A DNA stretch of 64,000 nt from Euglena gracilis. Lineage: Eukaryota > Euglenida > Euglenophyceae > Euglenales. Each line of letters begins with the position of its first letter. The first letter of the stretch is position 1. Shown one piece after another: positions 10,912-23,389 of the stretch. The stretch covers positions 92,448,164-92,512,163 of the forward strand of contig CP154956.1 in assembly GCA_039621445.1 (NCBI GenBank), given 5' to 3'. The position numbers and the translations under genes were made by a program. Under the pieces are notes generated by a model. The model had not been told where the DNA came from. It saw nothing but the letters and a program-made list of their open reading frames with translations, and ran no database searches.

Positions 10912-11605
10912 GTGTCCAGACCAAGGTTGACGGCTTGTTTTTTTGAAACAAAAAAAAACATGTTTTTTTTAAAAAAATATGTTTTTTTAAAAAAAACAAA
11001 AAAAACGTTATGGAGTATTTGGGGGAAAAATTTTTGCAATGTTTTTTTTGGGAAAAAGTGCATTTTTTATCTCTACAACATTCATTTTTTTGGGTTGAAA
11101 GCATGATTTTTCGCACTAGAAAACACAGATTTGGAAATACTTTCACACATTTGAAGAAAAAAAAACTTCACAGGGGGTGTTCCCCCCATGACCCCCCTCC
11201 CCAACCCGACCTAAGACCCGTTTCGGCCATATTTTCTGAAAAACTTGGCCGGTGATGCCTAATTTGGCAAAATATTCCGGTAGATTTCCTAATTTTCGTT
11301 TGGGGGATTCCTATTTTGGAGCCTAAAAAGGATCTTCTCCCAAAATTCGTTTTCGGTGATTTCTAATCTGGCCACCGAAAATGTGACCCCCCCTCGTGCC
11401 CCCCCCCCTGTGACCCCACCGTGACCCCCCCTCGTGACCCGAACGACCCGCGAAAAATTTTCTTCAAAAAAATAGTCATTTCCCAATGAAAGACTACAAT
11501 TTTTTTTTTTTCAAAAAAAAATATGTTTTTTTGCGTTTTTTTTAAAAAACATGTTTTTTTTTTTTTTTAAAAAAACAAAAAAAACGTCAACCCTGGTCCA
11601 GACAT
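10912..11605. mobile_element. Possible foldback element with T/A-rich arms
   Basis: The left edge reads GTCCAGACCAAGGTTGACG and the right edge CGTCAACCCTGGTCCAGAC, which are imperfect inverted copies. Each is followed inwards by matching poly-T/poly-A blocks containing ACATGTTTTTTT and AAAAAACAAAAAAAACGT. The interior holds poly-C blocks at 11180 and 11390-11430. No coding sequence is seen. Confidence 0.45.
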
Positions 11606-12239
11606 TTCTTTTGATCTTACTACGGTTCCGAGATATTTTGGAAACGTTTTTTGACCTAAGAAAGACCGCCCAAAATGGCCCCAGGAATGGCCATAACTCG
11701 GGCTACACAAAGAGTTGGGGAAAACAGTCAAGCATGGTTGAATAGGTCAGATAGGGCTTCATTTTTGGGTATGGACATTTCCTTTGATTTTGCTTCATTG
11801 TCCACGTATTTTTGAAGAAGAAAAATCCCATTTTTTGACCAAAGAAATGGCCCCCCCCCCCCACCCCAAAATGACCGTTTTGGGCCGCAAAACCAACCCA
11901 GAAATCGATTTTTCCTGACCGAAAATCTCACCCCCGGCGATATGTCAGAGTCGAAACAAAGGGGAAGGGGGGGTTGGCTAGTCCCACCCATTTGGACCTA
12001 GTCGGCTGAAACAGTCGTGGCTGGTGGTGAGTTGGGGGTCAAACGAAGGTGATTTGAAAAGTTGGGATCAAGAAATGTCCCCCTCCCCCTTTTGTTGCCT
12101 TGCCCAGGTCTGGCCGATCAGTCGGGAAACTGGGGTGTGGATGGGTTTACTACCTACAAGGGTTGCATGAAAATTTCTTTATGAACGTTTTTCATCATGG
12201 TGCCCCCTCCTTGACCCCCACCCGGTTCTCGATACAAAC

Positions 12240-12330
12240 ATTTTTCGGGGGAGGGGGGCGAGCTGCCGCACAGGCGGCCGCGGAGGGAGGGAGAGCCCGA
12301 GGGCGGCCGCGCGGGCGGCGCGCGCCCTAA
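12240..12330. other. CpG-rich island
   Basis: A GCGGCCGCGGAGGG-type island, echoed at 12415-12435 and 12555-12620 (GGCCGCGCGAGCGGCCGC). The three patches share GCGCGCGGCCCC-like words and are separated by AT-rich text, so they may be parts of one GC-hairpin-bearing element. No convincing exon. Confidence 0.35.
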
Positions 12331-13230
12331 AACCGGTCATTTTTGGGTCCAAAAAGTGGGCATTTTTGGCGATTTTTGGACCATTATTGTTTTAAAAAAT
12401 AAACGCTTTTTGGGCCGCTCGCGGAGCGCGCGGCCCCCAAATTTGCCATTTGATGTCCAAAAATGGTCATTTTTTGACCAATTTTGGGCCTCAAAAGAGT
12501 CGCAATTTTTTCGTGATTTTTTTCTTGGGGATGCTAGGCACAGTGGGGGAAGGGGGGGGTGAGCGGCCGCGCGAGCGGCCGCACAAGGGCCGCGCAGGGT
12601 GGGGAGCGGCGCGCCTGGCCCCTCGTGGCCCCCAAACGCCGGTTTGTGCGTGCTGGCTTCATGCACAGACCGGCGTAAGCCCCTAGACATGCTTTCACTT
12701 GAAAATATTGACCACACAAAAAAATAATCATATGATGATTCAAAAATCAGGATGATGATCCCTCATTTTCCCCTTGGTGGAAAACGGCTGAATGTTTTGG
12801 ACAAACCATGTATTGGAGTATTGGGATCAAGTTCTCAATGCTAAAGCTAAAATCTCAAGGTCCAAGAGTCCCTAGCCATCTCGAAGCTGCGTTCTCCTGA
12901 GTTTGGGGAAAAAAGCCTTCATAAGGCATCACATTTGGAACCTCATACAACCTGACAGGGTCCACCTTGCCTCCATTCATCACGTCATCACAAGAAACCA
13001 TTTTGAATTTATTTGTTCTCTGCAAAGGGAAGGGGGTTGTTTGATTTGGGGTGGTTGTTTGCTTTTGCACCGCATCCATTACAAATGAGTTGTCTTATCA
13101 TATGGAGTATTTCCTCCATTTCCCTCCCAAGCCCCCCCACCCGCCTCCCGGATTGGCAGGGCAATTTTTCTTTGTCAGCCAAGGGAAAATATGAACAATT
13201 TTGGGTGATTCCAAAGGAGATATATTTTTA

Positions 13231-13634
13231 CCCCCCCCCAATTGAAGCACGGGTGCGCTTATGGCGGCGGACCGCCGCCTCTGGCAGTGGGGGGGTGCGC
13301 TTCTATTTGGACCCTGCCTGTGTGGTTTTTGTTGTGAATTTCGGCAATGAGGAGGAAACAGTGCAAACCCGGATATTAGCCAAAAATCCAACCGTTTATG
13401 TTTGTAAAGTTACCCACAATGAATCAGGAGTGTCCCCCTCCTCGTCCCCTCAGTGTCCCACCAGCGTCCCCCCTGTCCCCGGTGTCCCCCACCCCCCCTG
13501 CTCCACGTCCCCCCACCCTGTGTCAAGCATTTGCAAATCCCATCAAAATGGGTGGTGCACTTGTAGCGGGGGGGGGTAGCGCTTTCATTTGGACCCAGCG
13601 CTTGTTGCGGTCCCGTGCTTCTATTGGGGGGGGG
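13231..13634. mobile_element. Possible small inverted-repeat element
   Basis: Poly-C followed by AATTGAAGCACGGG at the left is matched in inverted orientation by CCCGTGCTTCTATT followed by poly-G at the right. Just inside, TGCGCTTCTATTTGGACCC and AGCGCTTTCATTTGGACCC are near-identical direct copies. The interior is open in a plus frame (13013-13579), but no product is recognised. Confidence 0.45.
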
Positions 13635-13931
13635 TTCATGAGGGCAGTTGGACCACAGTTTCTCTCGCGTCTCCCCAGTGTGCCCCCCCGGGGCTGGGTG
13701 CTATGGGCACACATATTCTGTTATGCAGCTGGCCAGATTGGTTGCAACCCTGACCCAACCATGTGCCCAATCCAATCCGAACCCTATGATTGAAATAAAA
13801 CAATCCAACCCTGAATGTATGCCTCAAAAAAAAAACGAAAATCTTTTTGAGAGAGCCACCAAAGGTCTTTGAAAGATGGATGGATGGACAACATAGATAG
13901 ATTCAGGTGTGTTTTCTGTTTTTCAAAGAAA

Positions 13932-13932
<1 letters not shown>

Positions 13933-14012
<80 letters not shown>

Positions 14013-14013
14013 A
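13933..14013. repeat. (TTG)n trinucleotide array
   Basis: About 27 uninterrupted GTT units. The Leu/Val and Thr homopolymer frames over it are artefacts. Confidence 0.97.
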
Positions 14014-14320
14014 ACAACAATAAAAAACGCGAAGGACAAAGAATGTTTTGGAAAATGTAAATTTTGTATGTCAAAAATCTGTGCTGCAGACGCCAGTGAC
14101 GCGGATGCCTCGAGACGCTGGTTCGGGCCTCATCCCAAACCCTGATGTTTTGCCTTCTCACACAACAGGGCTGCCTTGGAAGGGTGTGAAATGAATCGTC
14201 CGGAACTGACCGAATGAATTGTGGTATGAATGTATCACAAATTTTGTTTGGCCTTTGAAGGGCAACAGTGGAGCACGATGGGCTCTGCCACTGAGTTACT
14301 GCCATGTCCCAGGAGTTCAC

Positions 14321-14418
14321 CAGCCTCTCCCATGAGACACTGGGCGCATTTGGGTCCTTTGTGGAAGCTCTGGGCAGTACTGATTCCAGATTCCTGTCGA
14401 TTTGCTCGCACAAGTAGT
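14321..14418 (-). CDS. Candidate internal exon, unknown protein
   Basis: The minus strand has CTCATTGCCACAG before 14418 and the donor GGCTG|GTGAAC after 14321. The 98-nt block between them is open with a mixed hydrophilic composition (Glu, Asp, Arg, Ser, Pro). The protein is not recognised. The frame runs on into less coding-like sequence, consistent with the donor being real. Neighbouring exons were not found. Confidence 0.35.
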
Positions 14419-15339
14419 CTGTGGCAATGAGGGGGGCGCTAAATGCTTTGCATGATCAATCAAAGAATCATTTCTCTCTTTTCTGATCGTTGTGTTCATT
14501 GTTTGTTGGTGTTGTTGTTGTCGTCGACTTCATTCCATTGTTGTTCCAATGTAGTGTGCACAAGATGAATGGTTAAATAATGATTATTGAAGTTTGGAGT
14601 TTCGGGTTTTTCTACTCCAAAATTCAAAAAAAATGTTCCAAAGTCATTTTTAGGTTTGGTAAAATATCTCAAGGTGATGTGATTTCTGTTTAACTTCCTG
14701 AAAATGGGTTCCAGGGGTTTTAAGTTCAGAAGTTTTCTTGGCTGTTTCAAGCAGGTGTCCAGAATTTTTCCCAGTGTATTTGAAGTATTGTCTGCTGTTT
14801 TTCCTGTTTGTGATTCAACTTTTTCCGAATTTTCCCCTGGTATTTTGATTTTGGCAGCTTCATGTTGGTGCCTAGCCCCCCCCGGGGGGGGCACTGGTAT
14901 GACGGGCGGTTTGGGCCATTGTATGACCGGCACTCGTCCCGGAAACCACCTGGCTCCCTGCTTTTACAGCTGGTTTTATGGATAAGGGGGAAATGGTGTT
15001 AATGATTGGGGTAGGGTTAGGGTTACAATTTAGGCCTAAAATTTTGCCTGAAATCAATGATTTTCTGGACGTGGGTTTAACCCCATGCTAGGATTCTTTG
15101 GTTTTCGGCCTAATTTCTGCCTAAACATCATAACGGTCTCTCGTGGAAAGTGACGGATGGCTTTTAGGTTAAATTGCTGGAATGGGGAGATTACAGGCTG
15201 CCTGAAGGCAATTTTTGGTTCAGTGCAAAATGTTGAGGTTTCCTTCTTTGTTGGGGCAGTCTTTAAGGAACATGATGTTTTCAAACAGGCTGGCTAAAGG
15301 TCGGTCTGCGGCTCGTACGGCGTCGAAAATTGAACAGCC

Positions 15340-15530
15340 GGGGAAATTATATACATGCATATGCATGTACATATACATATACATATACGTATGTATTTAT
15401 ATTTACATAAATATTTATATTTACATAAATATTTATATTTATGCATTCATATCTGCATACATTTGTAATTAATAATATATATGTACATATGTTATATATA
15501 TGTATGTATGTATATACATATATATAAATG
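15340..15530. repeat. TA-rich microsatellite
   Basis: Tracts of TATACATATACATA and TATTTACATAAATA repeat through this stretch. There is no gene. Confidence 0.9.
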
Positions 15531-16109
15531 GGTGGGCAATAGTCCAAAGATGCAAGATATTCCCCTCCCCCTGACGTTGACCTGGTGTTGCCAAGGAATC
15601 TCAAAGGAAAATCGTTCAAATGAAATGTGCATTTTTGACTGTTTCCCCACCAGATATTTTTTTTCTTCAGTTTCGTGATCTGGGAGGGGGGTGGGTGGGT
15701 CTGGGCCGAGCCCCCCCCCCCTTCTTGGGGGTGGTGAGGGTTTGGGCGGACTGAGTACCCTGCTAGAGGCAGGGTTTCCGTCTGTTTTTTTTGGAAGCAC
15801 GGGAAAAATTTGGACCTGAAATTGACACCCCAAAGAGGTCCCCCCGACCCCCCCCCCGGGGTAGCCCACCCCCAGGTTTGGGTGAGTTAATCTAGACCCC
15901 CCTCCCCCGGGTACTTTAAAAAAACCTCTGTTTCCAGCGCATTTAATTTGGGAGAGGCAAAATTCTTTTTTGCTTATTTTTCCACTCTCATTTTGGGTTT
16001 TCCGTTGTATTATTTGAAATGATTTGTTTGGACTTTTTTTGAGGTCTCCCTCTCCTTGACTACATGTTGTTTCAGAGAACTTCCAAAGGATCAAACTGCT
16101 TATCTGACT

Positions 16110-16206
16110 ACCTACCTACCTACCTACCTACCTACCTACCTACCTACCTACCTACCTACCTACCTACCTACCTACCTACCTATCTATCTATCTATCTATC
16201 TATCTA
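16110..16206. repeat. (CCTA)n then (TATC)n microsatellite, left part
   Basis: About 18 CCTA units pass into seven TATC units. The tract is interrupted by the element at 16207-16577 and resumes at 16578. Confidence 0.95.
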
Positions 16207-16577
16207 CCCTCACCCCCCCCCTATTTGGCTAATGGCCGGGCTCCTTCAGACCCCCAATTAGCCAATTAGGGGGGGGGGGGACAATTAGGGGGGGCTCGAG
16301 GACCCCAACCCCATAATTTTTGGCATGTGCAAAATTGGTCGATTTTTTGTGCATTTTTGGATTGGTCACAACTTTTTCTTATCCATCAATTTTTAACATT
16401 TTCGAAACGGACGTTTTTGGAGGTTTTCTGAGCCCTTGCCGAAATTGGCCAAAGTTGGCCAAGGGAACGTCCATTGGCCAATTGGGCTAACCCCCCCCCC
16501 CCCTAATTGGCTAATGGACCTCCCTCAAGGACCCCCCAATTAGCCAATTAGGGGGGGGCAATTAGGGGGGGGTGAGG
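16207..16577. mobile_element. MITE inserted in a tetranucleotide array
   Basis: The left end TACCCTCACCCCCCCCC and the right end GGGGGGGGTGAGGGTA are inverted copies. Inside them sit matching inverted CCAATTAGCCAATTAGGG / CCCTAATTGGCTAAT motifs. The element interrupts a TATC array that continues on both sides, so the insertion is clear although the target duplication cannot be measured in the repeat. It has no coding capacity. Confidence 0.75.
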
Positions 16578-16578
16578 G

Positions 16579-16668
<90 letters not shown>

Positions 16669-16670
16669 AT
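16578..16670. repeat. (TATC)n microsatellite, right part
   Basis: About 22 TATC units, continuous with the unit of the left part and displaced by the MITE. Confidence 0.95.
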
Positions 16671-16799
16671 ATCTATCTATTTTTTATTTATACTTATTTA
16701 TTTGTTTACTGTTATATGTTTATCTATTTATTTATATCCATTTATTTGCTTACTTACTTACTCATTTATTTATTATATTTATTTCATTTATTCTTTTGT

Positions 16800-16845
16800 T
16801 TGCTTGTTTGTTTGTTTGTTTGTTTGTTTGTTTGTTTGTTTGTTT
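16800..16845. repeat. (TTTG)n microsatellite
   Basis: About ten TTTG units follow T/A-rich degenerate sequence from 16670. Confidence 0.9.
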
Positions 16846-17683
16846 ATATTTATTCATTTGGGCATTTTGTCAATTATTTAATTATTGTTTTCTGTTTATT
16901 TATTTTGTTTTGCACTTTGTTTCCGAAGCCTCAGTGCTGCGAGTAATCCAGAGCAACGCAAAATTGGTGAATGACATCCTGCACATGCCATGCATGACAG
17001 AAGGAATCGGCACAAATGGCTGACATACAGCTGAGGTTTGCCACATACCCAAACCCTAATCATTAGCTGAACGATGTGTGTTACCCTTACCCCAAAACCT
17101 AAAGACAACAAAAAAGAAATGCCGAAACTCCCACCGGTTTACGGAAGTGGACCTCCCCATTCGCTTTCCCCCTTGACCACTGCCCAGATTAACTTTGGCC
17201 CAAATTTCAGCCTTATGACCTGAACCTTTAACAGAGCTGCAGTGTATACAGATTTGGTTTGCCCTGAGCATCTGGTCTCCATTGTCATTTTTTGGCTTTT
17301 TTCGGCTGTTTTGGGTCGATACTCATCCTACTCCACACATTTGGGTGCGGCATAGCCTTGCATTTCCTCACTACTGGTCGGAGGATTTGGGACCTGGAAA
17401 ATCGGGTCAACAATTCCAAAAGCTCCATTTCTTCCACAATGTGGCATCAAAAAAACGTCGAAAAGTGTGGGTGTGGTTCGGGATGTGGGGTCTGGGAGGC
17501 GATGCCTTCTTCGACGCCACCCAATCCTTGTTTGTGTTATGTTTTATGTCACATATTGTATTATATTTTTCTTTGTCCCCAGCTGAAATCCGGGACACAG
17601 GGGGCGTGGGGAACACGGCGGAAACACTTCCTGTAGATACATCTTTTTTAAAAAAAAATTTTGGCACAATGGAAAACCAAATT

Positions 17684-18277
17684 TTATGCCTCAATTCTAA
17701 TGGAATGCTGTATGTGCGTGGCCTGCTCCGATCCAGGAGAAAGCCTCCGGGGAGGAGCGTATCCAAAAAACCAAAGCCGACATGATCTCCGCCACCAGTT
17801 CGCTGGGCAGGCTGGCTTGGGCCCACACATCCCATCCAAGGATACAGGGGGGCTGGGGTTGTCCAGTGACCTCGCATTCCCACTTGTAACCAACGTTTCC
17901 AATTGCATTTTGACAGTGTATACAAACTGTTTTGAAGAAAGAGAAGCACCATTGTGTCCAGCAAAACACAGAAATGGCAAAACGTTCGGTTCAACCAGGG
18001 TTGTTCCTTGCAGAAGGTGCTCAGTAGACCGAAATTCCAACAACATTTGATAGGATGTGGCCGAGGCAGCTCCGTGGTGATTGAGAGTTGATTGTTTCCT
18101 CCTCGAAAAATGCCGCCCACGCAACTCAATTACATCACAGGAGATGACCTCCGTTTGAAAGTCACCACACATGCACCATTCCATAACCACCTCGGGCACA
18201 GGTTTGCCAAAGTCGAAAGGCATGAGACAAGACCTGGGTTTTTGCAGGTGACTGGTCTTGTCAAACTCAGAAATCAC
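17684..18277 (-). CDS. Possible coding block, unknown protein
   Basis: A 197-codon minus frame reads as ordinary protein over most of its length (about residues 30-150, balanced composition, Cys and His spread through it, no simple repeats). A plus frame (17661-18050) is also open. No domain is recognised. Exact exon limits were not resolved, and the frame becomes Pro/Arg-rich and less convincing below about 17800. Confidence 0.3.
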   Translation of the reverse strand: MISEFDKTSHLQKPRSCLMPFDFGKPVPEVVMEWCMCGDFQTEVISCDVIELRGRHFSRRKQSTLNHHGAASATSYQMLLEFRSTEHLLQGTTLVEPNVLPFLCFAGHNGASLSSKQFVYTVKMQLETLVTSGNARSLDNPSPPVSLDGMCGPKPACPANWWRRSCRLWFFGYAPPRRLSPGSEQATHIQHSIRIEA

Positions 18278-18727
18278 AAATATTATGTGAACTCGATTTT
18301 GTAGTTCTGAGAATTATGTGATTTTTTTTCGTTCCATGTCACATCTCCAAACAAGTAATTAATCGAACAAAACGATTAGGTGGTTTGATGATTACGCAAC
18401 CTGAACCTGTGGGGTTTAAAATGTGCAACAGAGTCTTGTCAGTCACTCAGAAGATGACTGTTAATCTGGTGGGGGGCGGTTTCTTCACACGGGGAAGGGT
18501 TTATTCAGGGGGGGGGGGGTGGGAGTCCCGGACCTCTCCTGGAACCTGACCAATCCAAGCCTCAACCCGTTGACCCCCCGAAAATTACCCAAATTCCAAT
18601 AATTTTTACAATGTTTACAATTTACAATCTCCATTTCTGGGACATTTCGACACCAGAACCCCCTTCCTTGCGGTCCGACTGACTTGCAAAATCAACTGGG
18701 GGGTTAAACACCCCCCCCCCCCCCCGC

Positions 18728-19175
18728 AGTAACCCCCCCCAAAATTAGACCCCCCCCAAAAATAAGACCCCCCCCTGGGCCGATCGAGCAAAAATCCAAA
18801 AATAAAACCCCCCCATAAATAAGACCCCCCCTGACGCCGCGAAGCGCCGGGGGTGATGAAAGCTCTCCCTGAAAAAATACCAAAATTCCCATTTTCATAA
18901 ACAAAAATGATGAAATTTCCAAAATTTTCAGATTTTTGAAGTGCAAAAAAAACATGGTAATTGTCAATTTACACCAATTTACACACTGCGCGAAGCGTCG
19001 AAGGAAAAATTTTAGTGTTCTTGGGAACCTGAAAAATGGTGTTTTTTTCGGGTCCGGGTCGGTCAAGAAAAAATCCAAAAATATGCCCCCCCCCAAAAAT
19101 AAGACCCCCCCCCCCTGGAGGCTTCCAGCAACGGACCCAAAAATAAGACCTGGGTCTTATTTTGGGGGGGTTACT
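18728..19175 (+). mobile_element. AATAAGACC-family MITE, most complete copy
   Basis: The ends AGTAACCCCCCCCAAAATTA and TTATTTTGGGGGGGTTACT are inverted repeats of about 23 bp with one mismatch and one C difference. The interior has repeated AATAAGACC words next to poly-C, two GC-rich patches (CGCCGCGAAGCGCCG and TGCGCGAAGCGTCGA), and ACACCAATTTACAC. It is non-coding. Two further copies are at 9544-9822 and 62927-63372. Confidence 0.75.
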
Positions 19176-19329
19176 TTGGAGGTGTTTCCTCCACACCCCC
19201 AAACCATGTCTCGTCCAAAATGGATGGAATTAACCCAAATTCAATAATTAGCCGGAAATGGCAAGGTGGTGAAGAATTGCTGATTTTTTTTCTGTTTGAT
19301 TCCAGGCGCCATCCTGCAAAATTCTACAT

Positions 19330-19651
19330 CAGACTTTCATTTAATGCGCCGCGCAAAAGTCTTTTTCTGTGCCGCGTGTGCCGCGGAACCGGAAATTTTG
19401 TGACCGTGTGCGCCGCAGAAGAGTCCTTTCTGTGCGCCGCGTGCGCCGCGGCAGCGTTTCAGGTGCACCGCGGCAAAAAAAAGCCTGTGCCACAGGAAGG
19501 TCATTGGTGCACCACGGGTGTGTTGTTGGTGCGCCGCGGCAGCATTTCAGGTGCGCCGCGGTTGTGCCGCAGCAAAATTTTGATTGTGCGCCGTGGAAAA
19601 AAATTTTTGCGCCGCGGCTGACTTCGCCGCGATGCACTAAATGAAAGTCTG
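19330..19651. mobile_element. hAT-like MITE with 8-bp target duplication
   Basis: The ends CAGACTTTCATTTAATGC and GCACTAAATGAAAGTCTG are inverted repeats with one mismatch. TTCTACAT flanks both sides exactly (19322-19329 and 19652-19659). An 8-bp duplication with termini starting CAG fits the hAT superfamily. The 322-bp interior is built of GTGCGCCGCGG-type words and encodes nothing, so it would need a transposase supplied from elsewhere. Confidence 0.85.
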
Positions 19652-20954
19652 TTCTACATATTCACTGATCATAACAGATGATCACAAATCATCATGAATA
19701 GTCATGGAGCACGTTTTCCAGGTTTTTCAGGGGTTTCAGATTTGGGGCACATCTAGGGCTAACCAGAGAGATGCATTGAACAACAGCATTAGATCAGACG
19801 TTCCGAGGATTTGATTTTTTTTATGTTATTGCATGCCTTTTATGAATTGTCAGCTCAGGGTTTCCCAGAGATTTGTGCTTTTTCCGACTCAGCCAATTTT
19901 GGCCATTTGGGGTGGAGAAATCATTTTTTTCCAAAACATCTCAAAAATTAAACATGATCTAAAAAAAAATGAAATCTCCTTCGACCCTCAAAATGAAGCC
20001 ATAGGAACGCACGCCTAAAAGTATACTAAGTTTCTGATAATTTTGTCCAGTTTTCGGCCATTTTTGGACCAAAACAAAATGAGTTGTTATTTTTCAGGGG
20101 GGATTGATATCTGCAATTTCTGCGATCTTCCGCAATTTTCGGCAATTTTTCTGCAACTTCCACAATTATTCTGCAATTTTTTTCCCTTTCTCCAATCCTT
20201 GGATGGAAGGCGAAGTGAGTTCCGGCCATTCGTGGAACGTTTCACAAGGAAACCCAGTGCTGTTTTTGTAATTTGTTGCAAATTTGCCAAAATTTGCCAA
20301 AACTTAGACAAAATTTGGCAATTTCTGGGCCTTTAATTTTCTGCTGGGAAATAATTTTTTTTCGATTCAGAAAAATTTTGCACTTTGGACCAAAGTTTTC
20401 GGCAATTTTATGCCATTTTTTTTGGGCCTCTGATATCAAGGCCTCCCCACCCCCTGTACTTTTTAAATCCACCTCGAAAATTCAAATAAATCAAAGGAAA
20501 TGTCCAGCAATTTTAAGTAAAACCACTGAAACGTTTTGTCACAGTATTTTGATTTCTTATGCCTCCACAGCAAACCAGAGATATCGTCCAATTTAAGACC
20601 CCACAAGTGTTGGAGGTTTTTGAATGCACCTTTTATTTAGTTACCGGTTTTTTGTGAAAAATGCGTTTTTAATAGTTGTTGTTCTTCTTCAAAATTTCTT
20701 GATGGGATGATAGGAATCTTGAATCTTGAAAATGATAGGAAATCACAGGAAATGCATTTGCAATATAAATTAAAGCCTGTGACCAAATAAGTCATTGGGG
20801 CCAGTCACGCCCAAGCCAGATACCCCTCTCCGTCCCATTTTTTGGGACGCACACAAGGCGAAAGGGGAGTTTTTGATTGAGGGTCGGCAACAAAATGCGT
20901 GAACAAAGATGTGTAGTGCTTGTCTGGTGGTGCAATCGATGTTTCCTGGCAGCC

Positions 20955-21146
20955 TGTCAGCAGTCAACTACACAACCAACGCCACGGTCCAATTCAGGCC
21001 CTTTCCAAGTGTGGAACCATCCCCATTTTATGATGCGTCTTCATGCACAAAATCTTCCATTTGACCCTAAAGGATTTCCAATTGGCATTTGGGACCCAAC
21101 GCAGAAAGACATTCAAAACTGCAATGTTCCACTCATGACAGCGTAG
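20955..21146 (+). CDS. Possible terminal exon, unknown protein
   Basis: After CTGTCAG the plus strand is open for about 63 codons to a TAG, with balanced composition rich in Gln, Pro, Phe and Asn. A second frame is also open for part of the way, so the call is weak. Confidence 0.2.
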   Translation, partial: CQQSTTQPTPRSNSGPFQVWNHPHFMMRLHAQNLPFDPKGFPIGIWDPTQKDIQNCNVPLMTA

Positions 21147-21354
21147 ACTCGAGACAGCGTAGTTGTTCTTACAGCCAACCGCCATTACTTTGGCGCCCAT
21201 TGGCCAAAACCATGGCCCGTGGTGGCCAGTAATTTGGCCTGGAGTTGCCAAAGCCCAGGCACCACGTTCCGCTTTTCTGTCACGTGGTGGCCGAAATTTT
21301 GGCACTGAGTGGCCGAAATTTTGGCACTGAGTGGCCAAAACCACAGCGCCCGGT

Positions 21355-21505
21355 TGCCATTACATTGGCACTGCCGATTGTGAGGGATGTGTTGATCTCC
21401 GGCACTGGATGCATGTTTCCCTGCTCGCTCTTGATGAGGGTGTTCTTTCGTTTTGCTCCAAAGCTATTGGAACCACAGTTGGCAAGGGATTTCATCACAG
21501 CCCAG
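21355..21505 (+). CDS. Candidate exon with strong donor
   Basis: A plus frame rich in Leu, Phe and Arg reads to a perfect donor, GCCCAG|GTACAA. The left boundary is not resolved. A second frame is open over the same stretch. The product is unknown. Confidence 0.3.
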
Positions 21506-23389
21506 GTACAATGGGGTCTAGGCCCCCTTGTAAAGTAAAGTTCGCAATTTGATAGGGGATCTGGGACCCCTCCCCCTATTGTACCTTACCAAAATTGAAT
21601 TTGACCACCCCAAATAGTAGCTATTATTACCTATTGTTATTGTGACCTATTTTTAGAAGGAAATTTCAAAAAAATATCAGGTGTCTTCGGCGCTGGAACC
21701 CCCCTCCCGCCCCACGACCTTGACTGTCAGATAAAGTTGCGAACTTGACGAGGGGGGTCCCTAACCCCCCCCCCCTACTGTGCATAGGCCCCAATAGGGA
21801 ATACCAGGAGTGCGCCTGTACCATCAAGGTCGAAATCTCCGTGGAGCGTCAAATTCATGAAGGTGGTGGGGAGGGGAGTTGGCAGTGAAGCCACCTTTTT
21901 TAAATTTTTCTCGAGGAAGTAACATTTTCGCATATTTTTTTTGGATTAAATTTGAAGAACACTGTGATCACAATTTATAATTGAGTCTGCAAGCCATCCC
22001 AGCTGTGTAACACACCAACGTCACACAACATTGCTATATTTGGTGCAAACAAATTCCTTGTTTCTTCTTTGAACCCATTTTCTGTGTTGTGTTGGGAATT
22101 GATTTGCAATGATTCCACTGTTCATGTGATTGTTGACCACACAACGGAGTTTCGGGTTCTTTTCCTTTTCATTTAAACAGGTCACACTGCTTTTTTTATT
22201 CAAGCAAAATTGAATTTGTCATTGACTGAGCGGGATGCATCAAAAAACATTGTTCTTTCTAGGAGAGGCCAAAACGCTGGCTTGTTGTTGCAGAAACTTG
22301 GCACCATTTTGGTGCTAACATTTTGGCAACTCTAAGCAAAAGCTGGCATGAAGGGCCAACCTTCTGGCAACTCCAGGCCAAGTAACCGGCATGAGGGGCC
22401 AAAGTTTCCGGGTTCAGCTGTAAAAAGGTGCCAAAATGGACAAAAATAACCAACAATTAGGTAAAATGGCAAAAAAATCGCGAATTTCCCAACATGAACC
22501 TGCAATGGAAGATGAAATGATTTCCGGCCATTTGAACGTTTCACAAGGAACCCAGGTGCTTTTTTTGTTATTTGTTGAAATTTTGCTAAATTTTACAGAT
22601 TTGATAAAATTTGGCAATTTCTGGGCATTTGTTTAAGGGTTTTCTCCCATTTCTGCTGGGAAATATTTTTTTTCGGTTTAGAGAAATTTCGCATCCTGGA
22701 CCAGATTTACCTGATACCAAAGTTTTTGTTAGTTTTTTTTGCCATTTTTTGATATTTCACCCAAGAAATTCTATAATTCCAGAATCAGCATGTTTTTTTA
22801 CAAAAAATATGTTTTTGTATTTTTTGTTTTGTAAAAAAAAAATGTGTAAATGCATCGCATAATTTACTTGCTTACACCCATATTGCAAAATGACCAATTT
22901 GTGAAATTTTTGAAAGTCCCCTGAAGCAGAAGTGGACTAATTCCCAAAACCGCAATTTCCGAAATTTTCCTGCAATTTTCCCGCAATTTTTCCGAAGGCC
23001 TCTGATATCAATCCCCCCCTGAACGAACCATTTTCGGCCCCCGTGCTTTTTGCCAAGGCCCCAAAGTTTACCCCTCCCCCAAATCAAACCAAAATGTCAT
23101 CTGGGGCACTGTTTAGACAAAAATTTGCCAAAAATCGCCAAAAATCTCTACAGAGTGCTGGAAGGAAAATTTATATTTTGGGGGGCCCAGCTGTGTTTTG
23201 TTTATAATCAACCCTTGGGCTTCCCAGAAACCGGTGATACTTGTTTCTGGTGACCTCAGCGCCCAGTGAACTCTCTTTTCCTTAGCCCACCTTTGCCTTT
23301 GGCCAACACCTTGTCCGCTGTGCGGAGGGAGGGGGGGGTGGGTGGCTCCCCCTTCACCGCGGGGGGGGGGGGATGCACCCCACCAGCAG

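Noticed and set aside
13784-14413. 209-aa minus ORF
   Set aside because: It spans the TTG array as poly-Thr. Only the piece at 14321-14418 has exon-like boundaries.
15000-15030. True telomere at the TTAGGG-like patches
   Set aside because: Only one to three degenerate units at each of several internal sites; no tandem array.
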